From Lethocerus indicus (taxonomy: Eukaryota; Arthropoda; Insecta; Hemiptera; Belostomatidae): 64,000 bases of DNA. Each line of letters begins with the position of its first letter. Positions within the stretch are counted from its first letter, which is position 1. Under the pieces are notes generated by a model. That model saw only the letters and a program-made list of their open reading frames with translations, made no database searches and was not told the DNA's origin. The DNA is taken from the NCBI GenBank assembly GCA_019843655.1, contig JACDQD010000006.1, positions 11,028,034-11,092,033 on the forward strand, in the 5' to 3' direction. The translations under genes and the position numbers were made by a program. Of this stretch, positions 1-12,769 are shown piece by piece.

Positions 1-1359
1 ACAAAGGCACAACCCAGATAGCACCAAAAGTCACATTTAGAAACGTATGAATAAGAGTCCAGACAGAGTTTGCCATGCTTGGAGAATCACCAAATATTAT
101 GGTAAGAAAATATTTGACCACTGGTAGTAGCCCATACTCAAAAAGTAAAATACTCAACCAAAATACTCCGCCATTTAATGTGCAACATTGCAGAGCTCGC
201 TTCAGAACTTTTGCCTCCCTGTAAATCAGTGAAAACTGAATTATCAATCAATTATAAATATTCGTTGTCCTTTATTCCTCAACTAATTTGTACCTGAGGT
301 TTATTTGCTAAAATTATTCATATATAACAATTTTAAATACAGCCATTTTTATATATATGAAATAAAAAATTAAACAGAATGATTTCCTTTGTCATATGGT
401 TCATTAGGACAAAATATTTGTCATTTAATTACAATAAAGGCAACATCAACTAGTCATTTAGTTTCCAGATATATATTTCAAATATTCAGAAATATAATAA
501 TTTTAAATGAGATGATAACCAGATCAACAGAATTAAATGTTAATACATGCAATGTTTTACACATACATACTACAATCCTACTTATATTGAAAGTGTTTAT
601 AGAAAAATATTTAGATTATTACTGAATGGAAAATATACAAGAAAACAAAAGTGGATATATCTAATTTCAATGTATGCAAGATGAGTACAAACAAATTTAA
701 TTTATATATCAAGTCCTGGAAAAATGGAGAGGGTATAATGTAATGTAAACTGAGATAGAATGTTAATTTAATTTATATGGTATTTAATTTCCTCCTCTAA
801 ACCTAATATGGTATTAGACAATAGTGGACCATATGGATCATAATATAAACAATGATACATATATGAAGTAATATTTTTCCTAATAAATGCTTTGTTTATA
901 ATTAATCTTATAGGAAGTATAAAAGAAAATGTAATAATTATGGCAATTATTGGTATCCTCCACTTTTAGCTTTCCAGTACTGAATTTTTGCATTTAGCAG
1001 TCATTAATTTTAAAACAACCTCCAAACAAATAACCTGCCACTTACCCCTTTTGTTTAACAACCTGTTTGGGTTGAGAACAGTCATTAATTTTTCTCAAGG
1101 GTGCACCTTCTTGTTTAAAAGGCGTTTCCTTCAGGGCCCTCTCTTTTATGTTTTTATCAAGATAGAACAGAACGATAGTTCCCTTCAGACTATCGTAAAT
1201 GCCCTTAAGGACAGCCTTGCTTATCCCCTGCAAAGTAATAACCAGAAATTAATATCGAAGGTCTTCGCTATATAATCGACGAAATTACGTCGAAATAAGG
1301 ACAAATAACAACCTCGAAAATGATCAAAATTCCTTGCAACTTACCGACAAGTTCTCCAT
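1..1359 (-). CDS. EI24: EI24 autophagy-associated ER membrane protein, N-terminal part (partial)
   Basis: Three minus-strand coding exons: 1359-1345 (ATG, MENLS), 1227-1046 and 218-1, with the last running off the window. Donors are GTAAGT at 1344 and at 1045; acceptors TTTGCAG and TTTACAG precede 1227 and 218. Phases agree (0, then 2), giving one open frame of 138 complete codons. Residues 76-86 read QCCTLNGGVFW, followed by hydrophobic segments and FGAIWVVPL, which is the conserved core of EI24/PIG8. The family is a multi-pass ER membrane protein needed for autophagic flux and ER-linked degradation. The start lies in a 15-nt first coding exon; the alternative of starting inside exon 2 fails because that exon has no in-frame upstream ATG and is preceded by a clear acceptor. 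The gene is divergent from TRAPPC4, with 314 bp between the start codons. The C-terminal half is outside the window. Confidence 0.9.
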
Positions 1360-1673
1360 TTTTTTACATTGTTTCAAAAATCGCAGAGAAGTAATCTCTA
1401 AATATACACACGACTGAACTGAAAATAATATCAGCTGATCGATCGCACTGTCAGGTATACTGACTATACTGACTTTCTTTTGAAAGCGATTGAATATACC
1501 GTACCATTTTCAGTATTGTAACTTAATTTTTAACTCTAATTCTCGTTAGGTTTTTTATCCATCGCATAAATATTGTAAAGAAATACTATTATTACAGCAT
1601 TCGATTTGCAACCTGTTCTGTATGAAACCTCCATTCTATTTACAACGAACTTGGGCTGATAGAAGCTTTAACA
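1360..1673. promoter_or_regulatory. Divergent promoter region between EI24 and TRAPPC4
   Basis: The interval lies between two oppositely oriented start codons and must hold both 5' UTRs and promoters. No obvious TATA box is placed at a fixed distance from either gene. It contains CpG dinucleotides, for example around 1440 and 1480-1510, unlike most of the flanking AT-rich DNA. Shared promoter use is inferred from geometry only. Confidence 0.55.
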
Positions 1674-2862
1674 ATGGTAATTTATGGTGTTTACATCGTG
1701 TCCAAATCAGGTGGTTTGATTTTTAATCACGACCACAACTCACCAAAAGTGGAAACGGACTTGACTTTTACATACCCTCTGGAATTGAAATTGGTCATCG
1801 AAAACAAGAAGATAGTCGTATCCTTTGGCCAAAGAGAAGGGATAATGGGTGCGTTATATTTATCGTTTATTTGACCTTTTTTCGTGTATATTTTTGCTGA
1901 AATACAAGGAGAAAAAAGTCGAAATTCCCGATTCGATTCGTTTGGAATGTTTCAGTTGGTCATGTACTCATCGCCGTAAACGGTGTACCAGTGACAGGGA
2001 GCCAGCTTGACGATGGGAGAGACGCAATGGAAGTTTTGGAAACAGAGTCTAATTACCCACTTAGGTTGAGGTTTAGCCGACCAAAAGTGACAACCAACGA
2101 GAAAATATTCCTTGCGAGTATGTTCTACCCACTCTTTGCACTCGCCAGCCAGCTGAGCCCTGAATCAAAAAGTTCGGGAATAGAAGTCTTGGAAGCCGAC
2201 ACATTCAAATTGCAGTGCTTCCAGACGTTGACAGGTTGTCAATTCGATCTTTCAAAATGTCTTTCATAGTTATTAACTATATGCATTAAGGTTGATCAAA
2301 ACATAGTCCTAATTTATCTCTACCTTGGGTACACTTACGTCAGCAGTGAAAAATCATATGCACACCTATCTAAAATAGGTGAAAATACCTAGGTGAAATA
2401 GGTTAAATAATCATTATTAGAATCTACTCCCACACCTAACAGGGCTTTTCCTCTAGGCTTCATTCCATTTCACTTTTGTCATTTTGCCATGTTTTGTGGG
2501 TACTTCCTCAGTGGGAAGAAAAGAAACTACGAAATAGAAACCTGCAGTGTACCTAAGCACATAATAGCTCTTGAAAAGCACTATATAAATAATGGTAAGA
2601 AAAGTTAGTATTCAACAAACTTTTTAATAAATTTTGAGATTTATGTACCACCTTATTTGCAGGTGTTAAGTTCATGGTGTTAGCTGAGCCAGGACATACA
2701 GGACTCGAAGCACTTTTGAGGAGGATATATGAACTTTATGCTGATTATGCACTTAAGAATCCATTTTACTCCTTGGATATGCCAATCAGGTGTGAACTGT
2801 TTGATTTGCATCTGCAAACACTTCTAGAGCAAGTTGAAAGAACAAACATTAGTAATGTCTAA
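1674..2862 (+). CDS. TRAPPC4: Trafficking protein particle complex subunit 4 (Trs23/synbindin)
   Basis: Three exons: 1674-1848, 1956-2234 and 2663-2862 (TAA), 654 nt in total, 217 residues (human is 219). Both introns are GT-AG in phase 1. The product is a core subunit of TRAPP complexes, which act as Rab1/Ypt1 exchange factors in ER-Golgi and Golgi tethering. The longin-like fold is split by an atypical PDZ-like insert: residues 1-58 begin [16 protein letters not shown], residues 59-71 read [13 protein letters not shown], and [20 protein letters not shown] restarts the longin core. The C-terminus keeps [19 protein letters not shown] (181-199), the most conserved stretch of the family. A polyadenylation signal lies 86 bp after the stop. 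Coding sequence appears intact. Confidence 0.97.
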
Positions 2863-2947
2863 TGAGTGGAACGCTTTTAAAATTGTATTAAAAAACAGTA
2901 TGTGATTTAAATCTTATCAAGTGGCAAGACATTCTCATTAGTTTGTG

Positions 2948-2953
2948 AATAAA
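2948..2953 (+). terminator. Poly(A) signal for TRAPPC4
   Basis: Canonical AATAAA 86 bp past the TRAPPC4 stop, followed by a T-rich stretch. It is the first such hexamer downstream of the gene. Confidence 0.55.
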
Positions 2954-4650
2954 CTTGATATTGACAAATTTATTTAATGTCAGTGTTAGAAGGTGGCAAC
3001 AAATAATTGTTTTATTTTGCTTGATATAATTTTGTAAATAATATATGTAGTTAATCATGTTATACCATGGATGAATCTGTCTTTTTCAAACTGATAACAC
3101 AAGTTAAGTGATCATAGAGAAAAAACATACTGTTCTTTTAATTTTTCTACATTTAAAGTCATGGTGTAATTACTTGTAATAATTAATGTTACTCTTTAAT
3201 AAGGTAAGAAGACAATTTAACCAGATTATATTTATTAAATTAAATTATGCTAATTTGTAAAATTCATGCACAATTATGCATGAAATATGTTATAGTGTGA
3301 TGTATACCATAGTTTTATATATCATACTGAAGATCATGTTAAATTGATGAATCATATTAAAGGATTGAAATTCATCTTAACCTATAATTTTATTACAAAA
3401 CCATAGATTTCATTCTAGTTTTAACATATTAATATAAACAATTTAATGTATAATTATCAATTAATATATCAAATAAATTAATATGACAATTCTATACTGT
3501 TCGCTGATTGTTTTTGAATAATTGTATTTCTTCAACTGGAGGAATCAAAATAGTTTAATATTTCTTAATTTGTATATAACAAGATATAATGGGATTTAAA
3601 TAAGCAACCATCACATTGAATACACTGGAATCCTATTAAATGGTGTCACTAGTAAAATGTTACACATAACATTTCCCAATAAGACTTGATTATGAAACCA
3701 ATAACAATGTGGTGACACCATAATCAATTGCCATTCCATAATGTGGAGATAGTTGTTTTAATAATCAAATTAAATAAACTGGTGAAGTGGCACTGTACCC
3801 TTAATCCTATAAACGTTATCTTTAATTTCTGTTTCTTCTCTACCATTTGTTAAATTCCAGTCTTAATGTTGTCATTAGTGAATAAACTCAATAAACTGTG
3901 TTGCAACCACTTGCAACAAGAGCTCCAAAACCAGTGCTGTACAGTTTACCCGAAAAATGGTTTACAAACTTTAATACTGCAAATAAACCTTGATAAAGAA
4001 GAGGATATGATGTTTTAGATTATTCTTCTCTCCTTTAAGATGTTCTCGCTCCTATTGCATCTATGTTCTATGGCTTCACATAAGTTTTATTTCGTGAATG
4101 TCAGTAGTATTAAATTAGTGCCAGAATAACTAAATAAAAAAGAGGGTAGGCTGACACATTTACACAAAAATATTTTTTTGTAATCATAGTTTTAAACTGT
4201 AACGATTCGATGATTATATATTGGGATATAACGCGTAACGCGGTTAACGATTGGTTCCAGATCATCTGACCACTGCCGTAGAATGTTTGTTGTAAAATAA
4301 ATTCCTTTTTTTCATAATTTTGTTTTAACTCTGCAACCATCCCAAATAGTTGATGAATATATTTTTAGAAAAGTATAAAACAAAAACAAAAAATACAACA
4401 CTTGTGGTGTTGGTCACAATGAAACAATTCAAGTAAAGAAGGCTACTGACGGTTATACTGTATTTATTAAAATTTGTCCTTAGTATACTCGCCACATTTT
4501 AAAATTTCGGCGGATTAATAGTGCTGAATTGATGTGTACATTTTACGTAGACATACTGATTCTATTTTGTGAATGATACTGTAATATTTAATAAAGAATT
4601 CCTTAACGTTTGTCTTTTCATGCTGACGGACTACATTTACACTTGTCGGT
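2954..4650. other. AT-rich intergenic region between TRAPPC4 and PEX10
   Basis: About 1.7 kb of AT-rich, CpG-poor DNA without a supported gene. It contains a 9-bp inverted repeat (TGGTGTCAC at 3641-3649, GTGACACCA at 3712-3720) and a perfect 8-bp hairpin at 3899-3918 with loop CCAC. The end includes the PEX10 5' UTR and promoter. A 76-codon minus-strand ORF at 4110-4340 has no recognizable similarity and looks accidental. Confidence 0.6.
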
Positions 4651-5788
4651 ATGGTTTTCTCGAAAGCTGGACCCGCCGAAATTTTGCGAGCTTCCCAGAA
4701 AGATGAATTTATTGTTCAGAAACTTCAGCAAATGGTGATAGATTTAATCCTTAGATTGGGAGGTACATTACAATATGAAGTTTGAAAATTACCATTTCTA
4801 ATATACTGTACCTTGAGTTTACTTTTCAGTTTAATTTTCTTTAACATTCCATTACTTTTTTTCAATATAGGTACTAGAATTACTATAAACCACAAAACTC
4901 TAATAGACTGTTTAGGATATATACTGTACTATGCAAATACAACTCTATCCGGTTTCCAAACTGTTGGGGAGGAATACACTGGCATTTTACAAGTTAACAA
5001 GTCTTTAACATCAGTACCCTCTTTCTTGGTAAATATTAAACTAGAGCAGCATCAACATCATGAAACATACATAATTTATTTATTATTTTATTTCTGAAAT
5101 TAGGGTCGGCTTTTAATGATAATTCTTGACTGCTTTGGAGCTGTTACCATTATCAAATTGATAACTGTCCTGAAGAAGAAGGTTAGTGGCAATGATAGAC
5201 TGAGACCTGAAGCCAAAACACATCTCATGGAACTGTTAAATGTATTTAATGCAATTGTACCCTTTGTTAGCCACTTTCACAAGGCACTATTTTATTTGTT
5301 CTGGGGTACTTATCATGTGGCCAAGAGGATAACTGGTATACATTATGTAAGATTAAATTCAAAACAGCCAGATTATTTTGAATATTCATAGAAATGTAAT
5401 ATCAATTTTTCAACTGGAGGATATTTTTCAGATTATGGTGCGATATTGGCTTAAGGATAGGGAATCACTCTTTGGATTTAGAATATTGGGATGCCTCACG
5501 TTGATTCATTTATGTGCATTCAGCATTCACTCAATCTACAGTTGGTGGAAGAGACAGAGATCAGAAGTCAAAAGGAGTCAGAACCAGTCTCTGAAAATCT
5601 CAACTTCAGTTCTTGGGGCACAGAAGTGTTCACTTTGTTTAGATTTAATTCAAAATGTAAGTACCACTTCCTGTGGTCATCTTTATTGCTGGTCATGCAT
5701 ATTGGAATGGCTCCAATCGCAGAATAAATGTCCACTTTGCAGAGAAGTAGTTCTGCCATCTAGGGTAGTCCCCTTATGGAATTACTAA
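4651..5788 (+). CDS. PEX10: Peroxisome biogenesis factor 10, RING E3 ubiquitin ligase
   Basis: Four exons: 4651-4762, 4871-5028, 5104-5346 and 5432-5788 (TAA), 870 nt in total, 289 residues. Introns are GT-AG with phases 1, 0 and 0. PEX10 sits in the peroxisomal membrane and, with PEX2 and PEX12, forms the ubiquitin ligase channel that recycles the import receptor PEX5. The N-terminal Pex2/Pex12 domain shows AEILRASQKDEF and TLSGFQTVGEEYTGILQV, then KRITGIHY joined to IMVRYWLKDRESLFGFRILG. A C3HC4 RING occupies residues 237-274, with Cys237, Cys240, Cys252, His254, Cys257, Cys260, Cys271 and Cys274 all present. Exon 3 reads on past its donor at 5347 to an in-frame TAG, so a retained intron would lose the RING. 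The protein is somewhat shorter than human PEX10 (326 residues). Confidence 0.95.
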
Positions 5789-5842
5789 TCTATTACATGA
5801 TATAAATAATCTTTTAGTAGTTCCATTTATAAGAATTTGTTC

Positions 5843-5848
5843 AATAAA
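5843..5848 (+). terminator. Poly(A) signal for PEX10
   Basis: First AATAAA after the PEX10 stop, 55 bp downstream. Further copies near 5976 and 6143 could give longer 3' UTRs. Confidence 0.5.
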
Positions 5849-6278
5849 CTGGAAACATAATGTGTCACATTTGCCTGAGACAAACCAAATAGGTGTGATA
5901 TTGAAATTATAATTTAAAAATATTCTTACTGTATTTTATGTAAGTTTCCTAGATTTGGTAGAAATTTCAAAATTTAATAAAGTTACTGTTTCTGAACTTG
6001 TTATTCAAAATAATCTAAACATTTTAAATACAAAAATTGGCTGTGTAAAAAACTCTTAAAAACATGTTTGTATCTCTGTATTCTCCAGTGTTTCAACTGT
6101 AATGTCCTTCAAATTGGGAGTATTGTAAATATAGTGTGTCATTAATAAATGTATTTATAAACTTTTTGTTTTTAAACAACTAATGATGCTATACCAAATT
6201 TTCTTCTTTTATATAAAGTATATATGTATATGTAAAGTATGTGTATGTGTATACATATATAATGTAAGATATAAATTT

Positions 6279-6320
<42 letters not shown>

Positions 6321-7010
6321 AAAATTACTTTAATGACTTTACAAATAATATTCCAACCTGGTTTTTAGCCAGATTTGCAGGAGAATCCAGCACTTCATAA
6401 TAGCAATGCAGTATAGAAGAGAGTATTCATGGTTTTTCAGTATGGTCAATTTTGGTGAACAGGATAGATGTTTTCTGTGATCTCAATGTAATAAAATAAT
6501 TGCATGGGAGCAGACAAGTTTTTGATGGAATTTGCAGAGAAACTATTATTGTGAATTCTTTAGTTGGGAACCAAGGCAGGTAAATAAAGAGTAATGAACC
6601 TAGCCTGACTAAGACCTCACTGGCTATAAGAAGACCTACAACTCTCATATCAACTTAATATCTTCCAGAGATATAGTACATTTAAAGCACAAGTATTAAT
6701 CCGAATAGGTGAGACAAAGCCGGCAATTGCGGAAAATTTGATAAAATAATAATTAAAAATATAGAAATATGTTAAATTAATTATATTTATGATCATATAA
6801 ATAATTTTAAAAAGACAATATGGAGTATAACATGTGATATTGTAATAAAGGATTACGTTTTTGACTATTAGTTATAACTTATCAAACCTGAAGATAGCGC
6901 CACGTAACCTATCTTGTAGCCTTCATTCATCCATTTAAATTGGTTGAGTCCACGTCATATATTGTTGAGTTATTTTGTTATAATTATTTATTCCTGTGTA
7001 TAAAGCAATA
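5849..7010. other. Intergenic region between PEX10 and SCFD1
   Basis: AT-rich DNA with possible alternative PEX10 3' ends, a TA microsatellite and, in the last few hundred bases, the SCFD1 promoter and 5' UTR. No additional gene is supported. Confidence 0.6.
6281..6318. repeat. (TA)n microsatellite
   Basis: Nineteen uninterrupted TA dinucleotides between the PEX10 3' end and SCFD1. Confidence 0.95.
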
Positions 7011-10000
7011 ATGACTTCTCTAAGAGACAAGCAGATTGGTGAGTTCCGACAGCCGTGCAATTTCCTTTCTGTGCAGTCAACTCGTTAAAATGTTTTTTAG
7101 TAACATAACCTTGTTCTAAATACGTTCATGTTTGTCTGTAATCTCCTGAATTTCTGGATCTGTTATTAAATATTAATTTCTCGCTGCATTAATATGCGTA
7201 CTAACATCGAACATCAATAAATAAAATAAAATACTTTGACTTACATGTTTAACAATTAATTTAGTGACGATTTATTTTGGTGCACATATTTGCTCTGTTT
7301 TCCACTGCCCGCTCATCACTTATATAAGCTGTAAACACTTCTTTTGTAAGGGTTGTAATTCGTGTTTTATTGTTTCAGGTGCATTGAGGCAGATGTTAAA
7401 TTTAAATCAATCAGAATCAAAATCGATAGCACCAGAACCTGTATGGAAAATTCTAATTTATGATAGATATGGACAAGATATTATATCGCCTCTAATGTCA
7501 GTGAAGGAACTACGAGAAATGGGTGTTACTCTTCACGTGTGAGTGTCTATACTAATGTGTAGCAGTATTAAAATTTATTATATGACATGCACCTTATTTA
7601 TTTTCTCAATGTGTTCAGCCAGCTTCATTCGGACAGAGATCCAATACCTGATGTGCCTGCTGTCTATTTTTGCATGCCATCTGAAGAGAATTTGCGTCGA
7701 ATCAGTCAGGACCTTCACAAAAATGTGTATGATGTCTATCATTTGAACTTCATATCACCCCTGTCACGTCAAAAACTTGAAGATTTGGCAGAAGCTGCTC
7801 TCCAAGCAAATGCTGTTGCAAATATACACAAGGTGTTGTTGGTTTGAAAATTCAAAGATTATTAACAATTACATAACTCTACCCTACAGTTAATGATTAA
7901 TTTTACTAGAATAGTTTAATATTTCAATAAAGTAGTCTTCAGAGTTATCTGGTAGCAAATATCCACATTGTTTTCTGTCCTTTGTTTGTTTGCTTAGGGT
8001 CTAAAAAGGTTATTCCCTTGTTGGCTAGAAGCTAAAACCTGTGTAGACTAAAATGAAAGTAATTCCCAAGGGGAGAAAGGAAATGAAATTGATGACACTT
8101 ATTTTACTCACATTGTTATAATGTTAATAACATGGCAAATATTTATTTCAGGTATTTGACCAGTATCTAAATTTCATAACTTTAGAGGATGATATGTTTA
8201 TTTTAAGGCATCAGAAGAGTGAAGCTATTTCTTATTATGGTATGTAAGTTCATTCATTAATGTCATTTATTGTTTATATCATAAATGTAATTCATTACAT
8301 TTTACTTGTTTTTATGAAAGATGAAGATTTATAACTGAAATTTGTCTTTCTGAAGCTATTAACAGAGGTGAAATCAAAGATACTGAAATGGAATCTATCA
8401 TGGATACCATCGTAGATGGGTTATTTTCTGTTTTTGCAACATTAGGTATTCAAAATTAATTTATTTTATTTTCAATATATTTATATATTTGGGTTATTTT
8501 TAATATAATGCTTCTTTAACTGTGTTGATAGTTTTTGTAAATTGTTGAGTTAAGGTACCGTACCAATTATACGCTCTCCTCGAGGAAATGCTGCCGAAAT
8601 GGTGGCTGAAAAATTGGACAAGAAACTTCGTGAGAATTTAAGGGATACAAGAAACAGTTTATTCTTAATGGACACAGCACAGGCTGGTAATTTCAGGTAT
8701 TGTTAGACACTTGGTTAACAACTTATTAATTAGTTAAAATATAGTAAACTTAAAAAAAATATTCACATTTGGTCTTGTTTTGTCTACTGGATAAGATTCA
8801 GGTTTGCAGATATGCATTTTAAAATCTGGTTGTCATTTTACATGAGTTATACATTGAAAGTTATTTTGTGGTTTAAAAAACCCAATATTTAAGACAGAGT
8901 TCCACATTATAAATTTTATTTTAAGGGACTGGCAGAAAAGTAGAATTTCTGTTATATTTTATGGTAATTTAATTCAGATAATTATGTTATTAGTTTTTGA
9001 AAATTGGATTAGTTTTAGTCTCATTTTTTAAATTATTGAAATGAAACCACTGTAATACTATTATAATGTATAGTCTTTTAATTAATTATTAATTAAAATT
9101 TTATTTTTTAATATTCTATTATATTTAATAATTTTATTTTTCAGTTTTCAAAGGCCGCTGCTCATAATATTGGATCGTAATGTGGATATGGCAACCCCAT
9201 TACATCACACTTGGACATATCAGGCCTTGGCCCATGATGTACTTGACTTGGCATTAAATAGAGTTTTAGTTGAAGAAACCAGTGAAAAAACATCTGGGGT
9301 AAAGGCCAAACCTAGAGTTTGCGATTTAGATCCAAAGGATAAATTCTGGACAGCACATAAAGGGAGGTATGGGACAGTACAGTTATTATAGTTGTTATGA
9401 TTCACTGTATTAGTGCTGTATTATATTGTTCTGTGAATTAGTTGGAGAATAAGTGTCAAAAACAACTTCATATTCTTTATTGTTAATTTTTGTTTACCAA
9501 TTGCTTATAGTCAGAGTTTTGTGGCCTGCTATGTTCTTAAGATTGTTAATTATTGTGAGAAATATTAAGGTGCATTTGCATCAGTCAGTGATATGGTAGG
9601 CTCAAAATTTATATTAAGAATTCCACATTTCTCTTAACTTATTACACGTTTAAATTCATAATATTATATATAGCACACCTATGTAATTCATTAGTTTGGA
9701 ATTTGTAAATTCCAGAATTAGTAAACGTTATTTTTTTTTAGTGAAAATTAGATTTATTTCTGTTTTTATTGTTCCTTTCAGTCCATTTCCAACAGTTGCT
9801 GAAGCTATCCAGGAAGAGCTGGAACAGTATAGGTCCTCTGAAGAGGAGGTGAAAAGGCTAAAAGCATCAATGGTAATATACTAATAGATTATACATATAT
9901 CTTGCAATTTATAGTGTTTTTCTAGTATTATTTTGTATTAACTAAACATTAGTTGCATGATTGTTTCATAGTATGTGAACCTAACAGCAAATTATTATTG

Positions 10001-12769
10001 CTGCTAACAGTAATATTGGGAACATAAATTTCAACTTATATTTTTAATTATCATTTGCAAATTTTACTTTAAGGGAATAGATAATGAAAGTGATGCTGCA
10101 TTTTCAATGATGACAGACAATACTGCTAAACTTACTACAGCAGTAAATTCCCTGCCTCAGCTGCTGGAGAAAAAACGCCTTATAGATATGCACACAACGA
10201 TAGCAACTGGTAACATTAATTTTCATATCAAAATTTGTTATGCTATATACATAATTTTACCTATATACTTAAAATTATTATCATTTGAATCATATTTTTT
10301 TTATCTTTTTATAGCTATCCTAAATTCTATTAAGTCCCGTAGATTGGACACATTATTTGAATATGAGGAAAAGATTCTTGCCCGTGGAACATTAGACAAG
10401 CCATTGATAGAAATTCTGAGTGATACAGAAACTGGAACTCCTGAAGACAAATTGCGCCTATTTATTATTTATTATATATGTTGTGATACAATACCAGAGG
10501 TGTGTTTCTTAGGCAGAAATTTATATAAAAAAAATACATTTATGATGATATATAATTATTTGAAAATTAAATGTTATAATTGTAAAACTGACACCATTTC
10601 TTTTATTTTAAGGCCGAGTTTGATCGATATGCCCTTGCATTAGAAGGTGCGGGCTGTGATCTTCAGCCTCTTTATTATATTAAGAGATGGAAGTACGTAT
10701 ATTTTAGTTAATTTAACTCATTAGAAGAATAACTTTATGCAGGGGTTTAAATCAATTTGATATGGTTTAAGTCATTGACACCCAACCATTGATTCCCAAT
10801 GGCATTGTGAATTGCATTCTGCTTGCTAACATACAAAATCTGTACATTTGCTGTTTAGATTAAATTAACATAAAAAAATGTGTATGCTTGTCACAGTATA
10901 TATATTAAACTATATTTGACATAGGTAAAATTTGACAAGTATTATTAAAATTGTAATATCAAAAATTATGTGATACTGTTTTTGTTTTCACTTATGAGCT
11001 TTTCTGTGCTGTAATTTATAGGGCATATGCAAGAATGGCAGCAGCTCCCAGTCAATATGAAGGTGGTGGTACGAAAACTGTGAGCATGTTTTCTAAACTA
11101 GTCTCAAAAGGTTCTTCATTTGTTATGGAAGGTGTGAAAAACTTAGTTGTCAAGCGCCATGTAAGTGTTAACTCAAGTCTTTTGTTGTTCCCCATTCTTA
11201 TTAAATACATATTGGGCCTTTTAATTTTAGGTTAAACAGTGTTTAATAGCTGAAATATCACTATGGCAATTTCCATTCAGAGCACAGTTAGAATCTGTAA
11301 ATAATATTTTATTAATTCTTTTTTCGGGAGAGATACTTTTAAAAATAGAATATAATAGTATATGTAATATGTGTTTATGAGACATATATCAGAGAAAATA
11401 TACTTTCAAGGTTTAGTAGCTGAATTTTAATAATTGTTTGGCTAGTCTATTTTTATTGATTTATGTTTTAAGTTTCATGACTTAAGGCTTATTTTTATTT
11501 CACATAGGGGTTGATTGTATTAATCTCTCTTGATTTTAATTAAGTTTCCAGGTTTATTTATACATTTTTAAGGGGTGTTTTGCGTTTATATTTATATGCC
11601 AGTTAATCTGGTGGACCCAGGTAGATAATTGTCCATGTCATAATTCACATTAATTATGTACAATTTATTATTAGTATTATTATAGTTATAAGTAAACACT
11701 CTAAATATGATCTATATGTGCAGAATCTTCCTGTAACGAGGATAGTTGATCAACTGATGGAGTCTCGAGGGTGTGAAGATTACAGGTATTTTGACCCGAA
11801 GCAATTGAGGGCTGTTGACCCAACAAGAAATAAGGCTGTTACTAATGAAGCTATAGTATTTATTGTCGGAGGAGGAAATTATATTGAATACCAAAATCTA
11901 GTTGACTATGCTAAGGTTTGTTTCTTATATGTAACTGAACTTCAATTTAGTTTCTTTACAAATAATAAATATTTTGGTAAATCAGCAAATTTTAAAATTA
12001 AATGTATTATTTAATTTATTTATTTTTCTTAATTTGAACAAATTTAAAGAATACTTTTAAACTTGCGGTTCTTATTTCTATTAAATTTCAATATTTTTTA
12101 TAATTTCTTTTAATTTATTAAATAAATATTTAATTATATTAAACTTCACTCAGTTGTGAAGTATGTGTATATTTTGTTGTAAAATTGTTGGTAATTTTGT
12201 TGAATATGAAAAAAAGTTTTATTTGCCTTGTTTATTTTCATGAATTATGTTTATCATACTTATTGTTTTAAAACATTCTAGCAGAATATTTATGTTTTAC
12301 AGAATAAAACTGGATCAGTGTCTGGTTCAGGAACCAGGAGAATAATTTATGGATCATCTACTTTAAATAATGCCAAACAGTTTCTTTTACTGGTAATTTT
12401 TCTCTCTTATGTCTAGAGCTTAAAATAGAATAACTCTTCAATGCCAGATTTATTAACCAAAACTATTTATATATTTTCATAATTATTAGAATATTATTGT
12501 TCCAATTTTGTATGTAATTTTAATTAGTTCTGGAACAGCTATTTTAATACAGAATTAATTCAACTCTCTTAAGCCACTTTGATTTTTGTAACATGTGAAT
12601 TGTTATACCTTATGAGCATTTGTTTTTCAATTTACTTTAAAATAAAAAGCTATAATTAACATTTAGCTTTTTGTTTTTTTAACTATCGGTAGATGTGCAT
12701 AACAAACATTTATCTATACCTTTATTGTTTCTGTTACAGTTGGCTTCGCTTGGAAAAGAAGTACAATAA
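7011..12769 (+). CDS. SCFD1: Sec1 family domain-containing protein 1 (SLY1 homologue)
   Basis: Fifteen exons: 7011-7038, 7379-7538, 7619-7832, 8152-8239, 8356-8445, 8555-8696, 9145-9366, 9782-9872, 10074-10209, 10315-10499, 10613-10692, 11022-11160, 11724-11915, 12303-12392 and 12740-12769 (TAA). They sum to 1887 nt, 628 residues (human 642), with every junction GT-AG and in phase. SLY1 is the Sec1/Munc18 protein that binds syntaxin-5/Sed5 and proofreads SNARE assembly in ER-Golgi transport. Landmarks are LIYDRYGQDIISPL (35-48), LHSDRDPIPDVPAVYF, FITLEDDMF, KLDKKLRENLRD, ATPLHHTWTYQALAHDVLD, DNTAKLTTAVNSLPQLLEKK, FEYEEKI, GTPEDKLRLFIIYY, FVMEGVKNLV and VGGGNYIEYQ (573-582). Compared with the human protein the acidic/basic linker after the HTWTYQ segment is short. 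Introns are 77-563 bp and AT-rich. Coding sequence appears intact. Confidence 0.97.

Noticed and set aside
1042..1233. Standalone small ORF on the minus strand
   Set aside because: It starts at TTG inside a splice acceptor and runs over a donor; it is exon 2 of EI24, not an independent gene.
5491..5727. 78-codon ORF overlapping PEX10 exon 4
   Set aside because: Out-of-frame shadow of the PEX10 RING exon.
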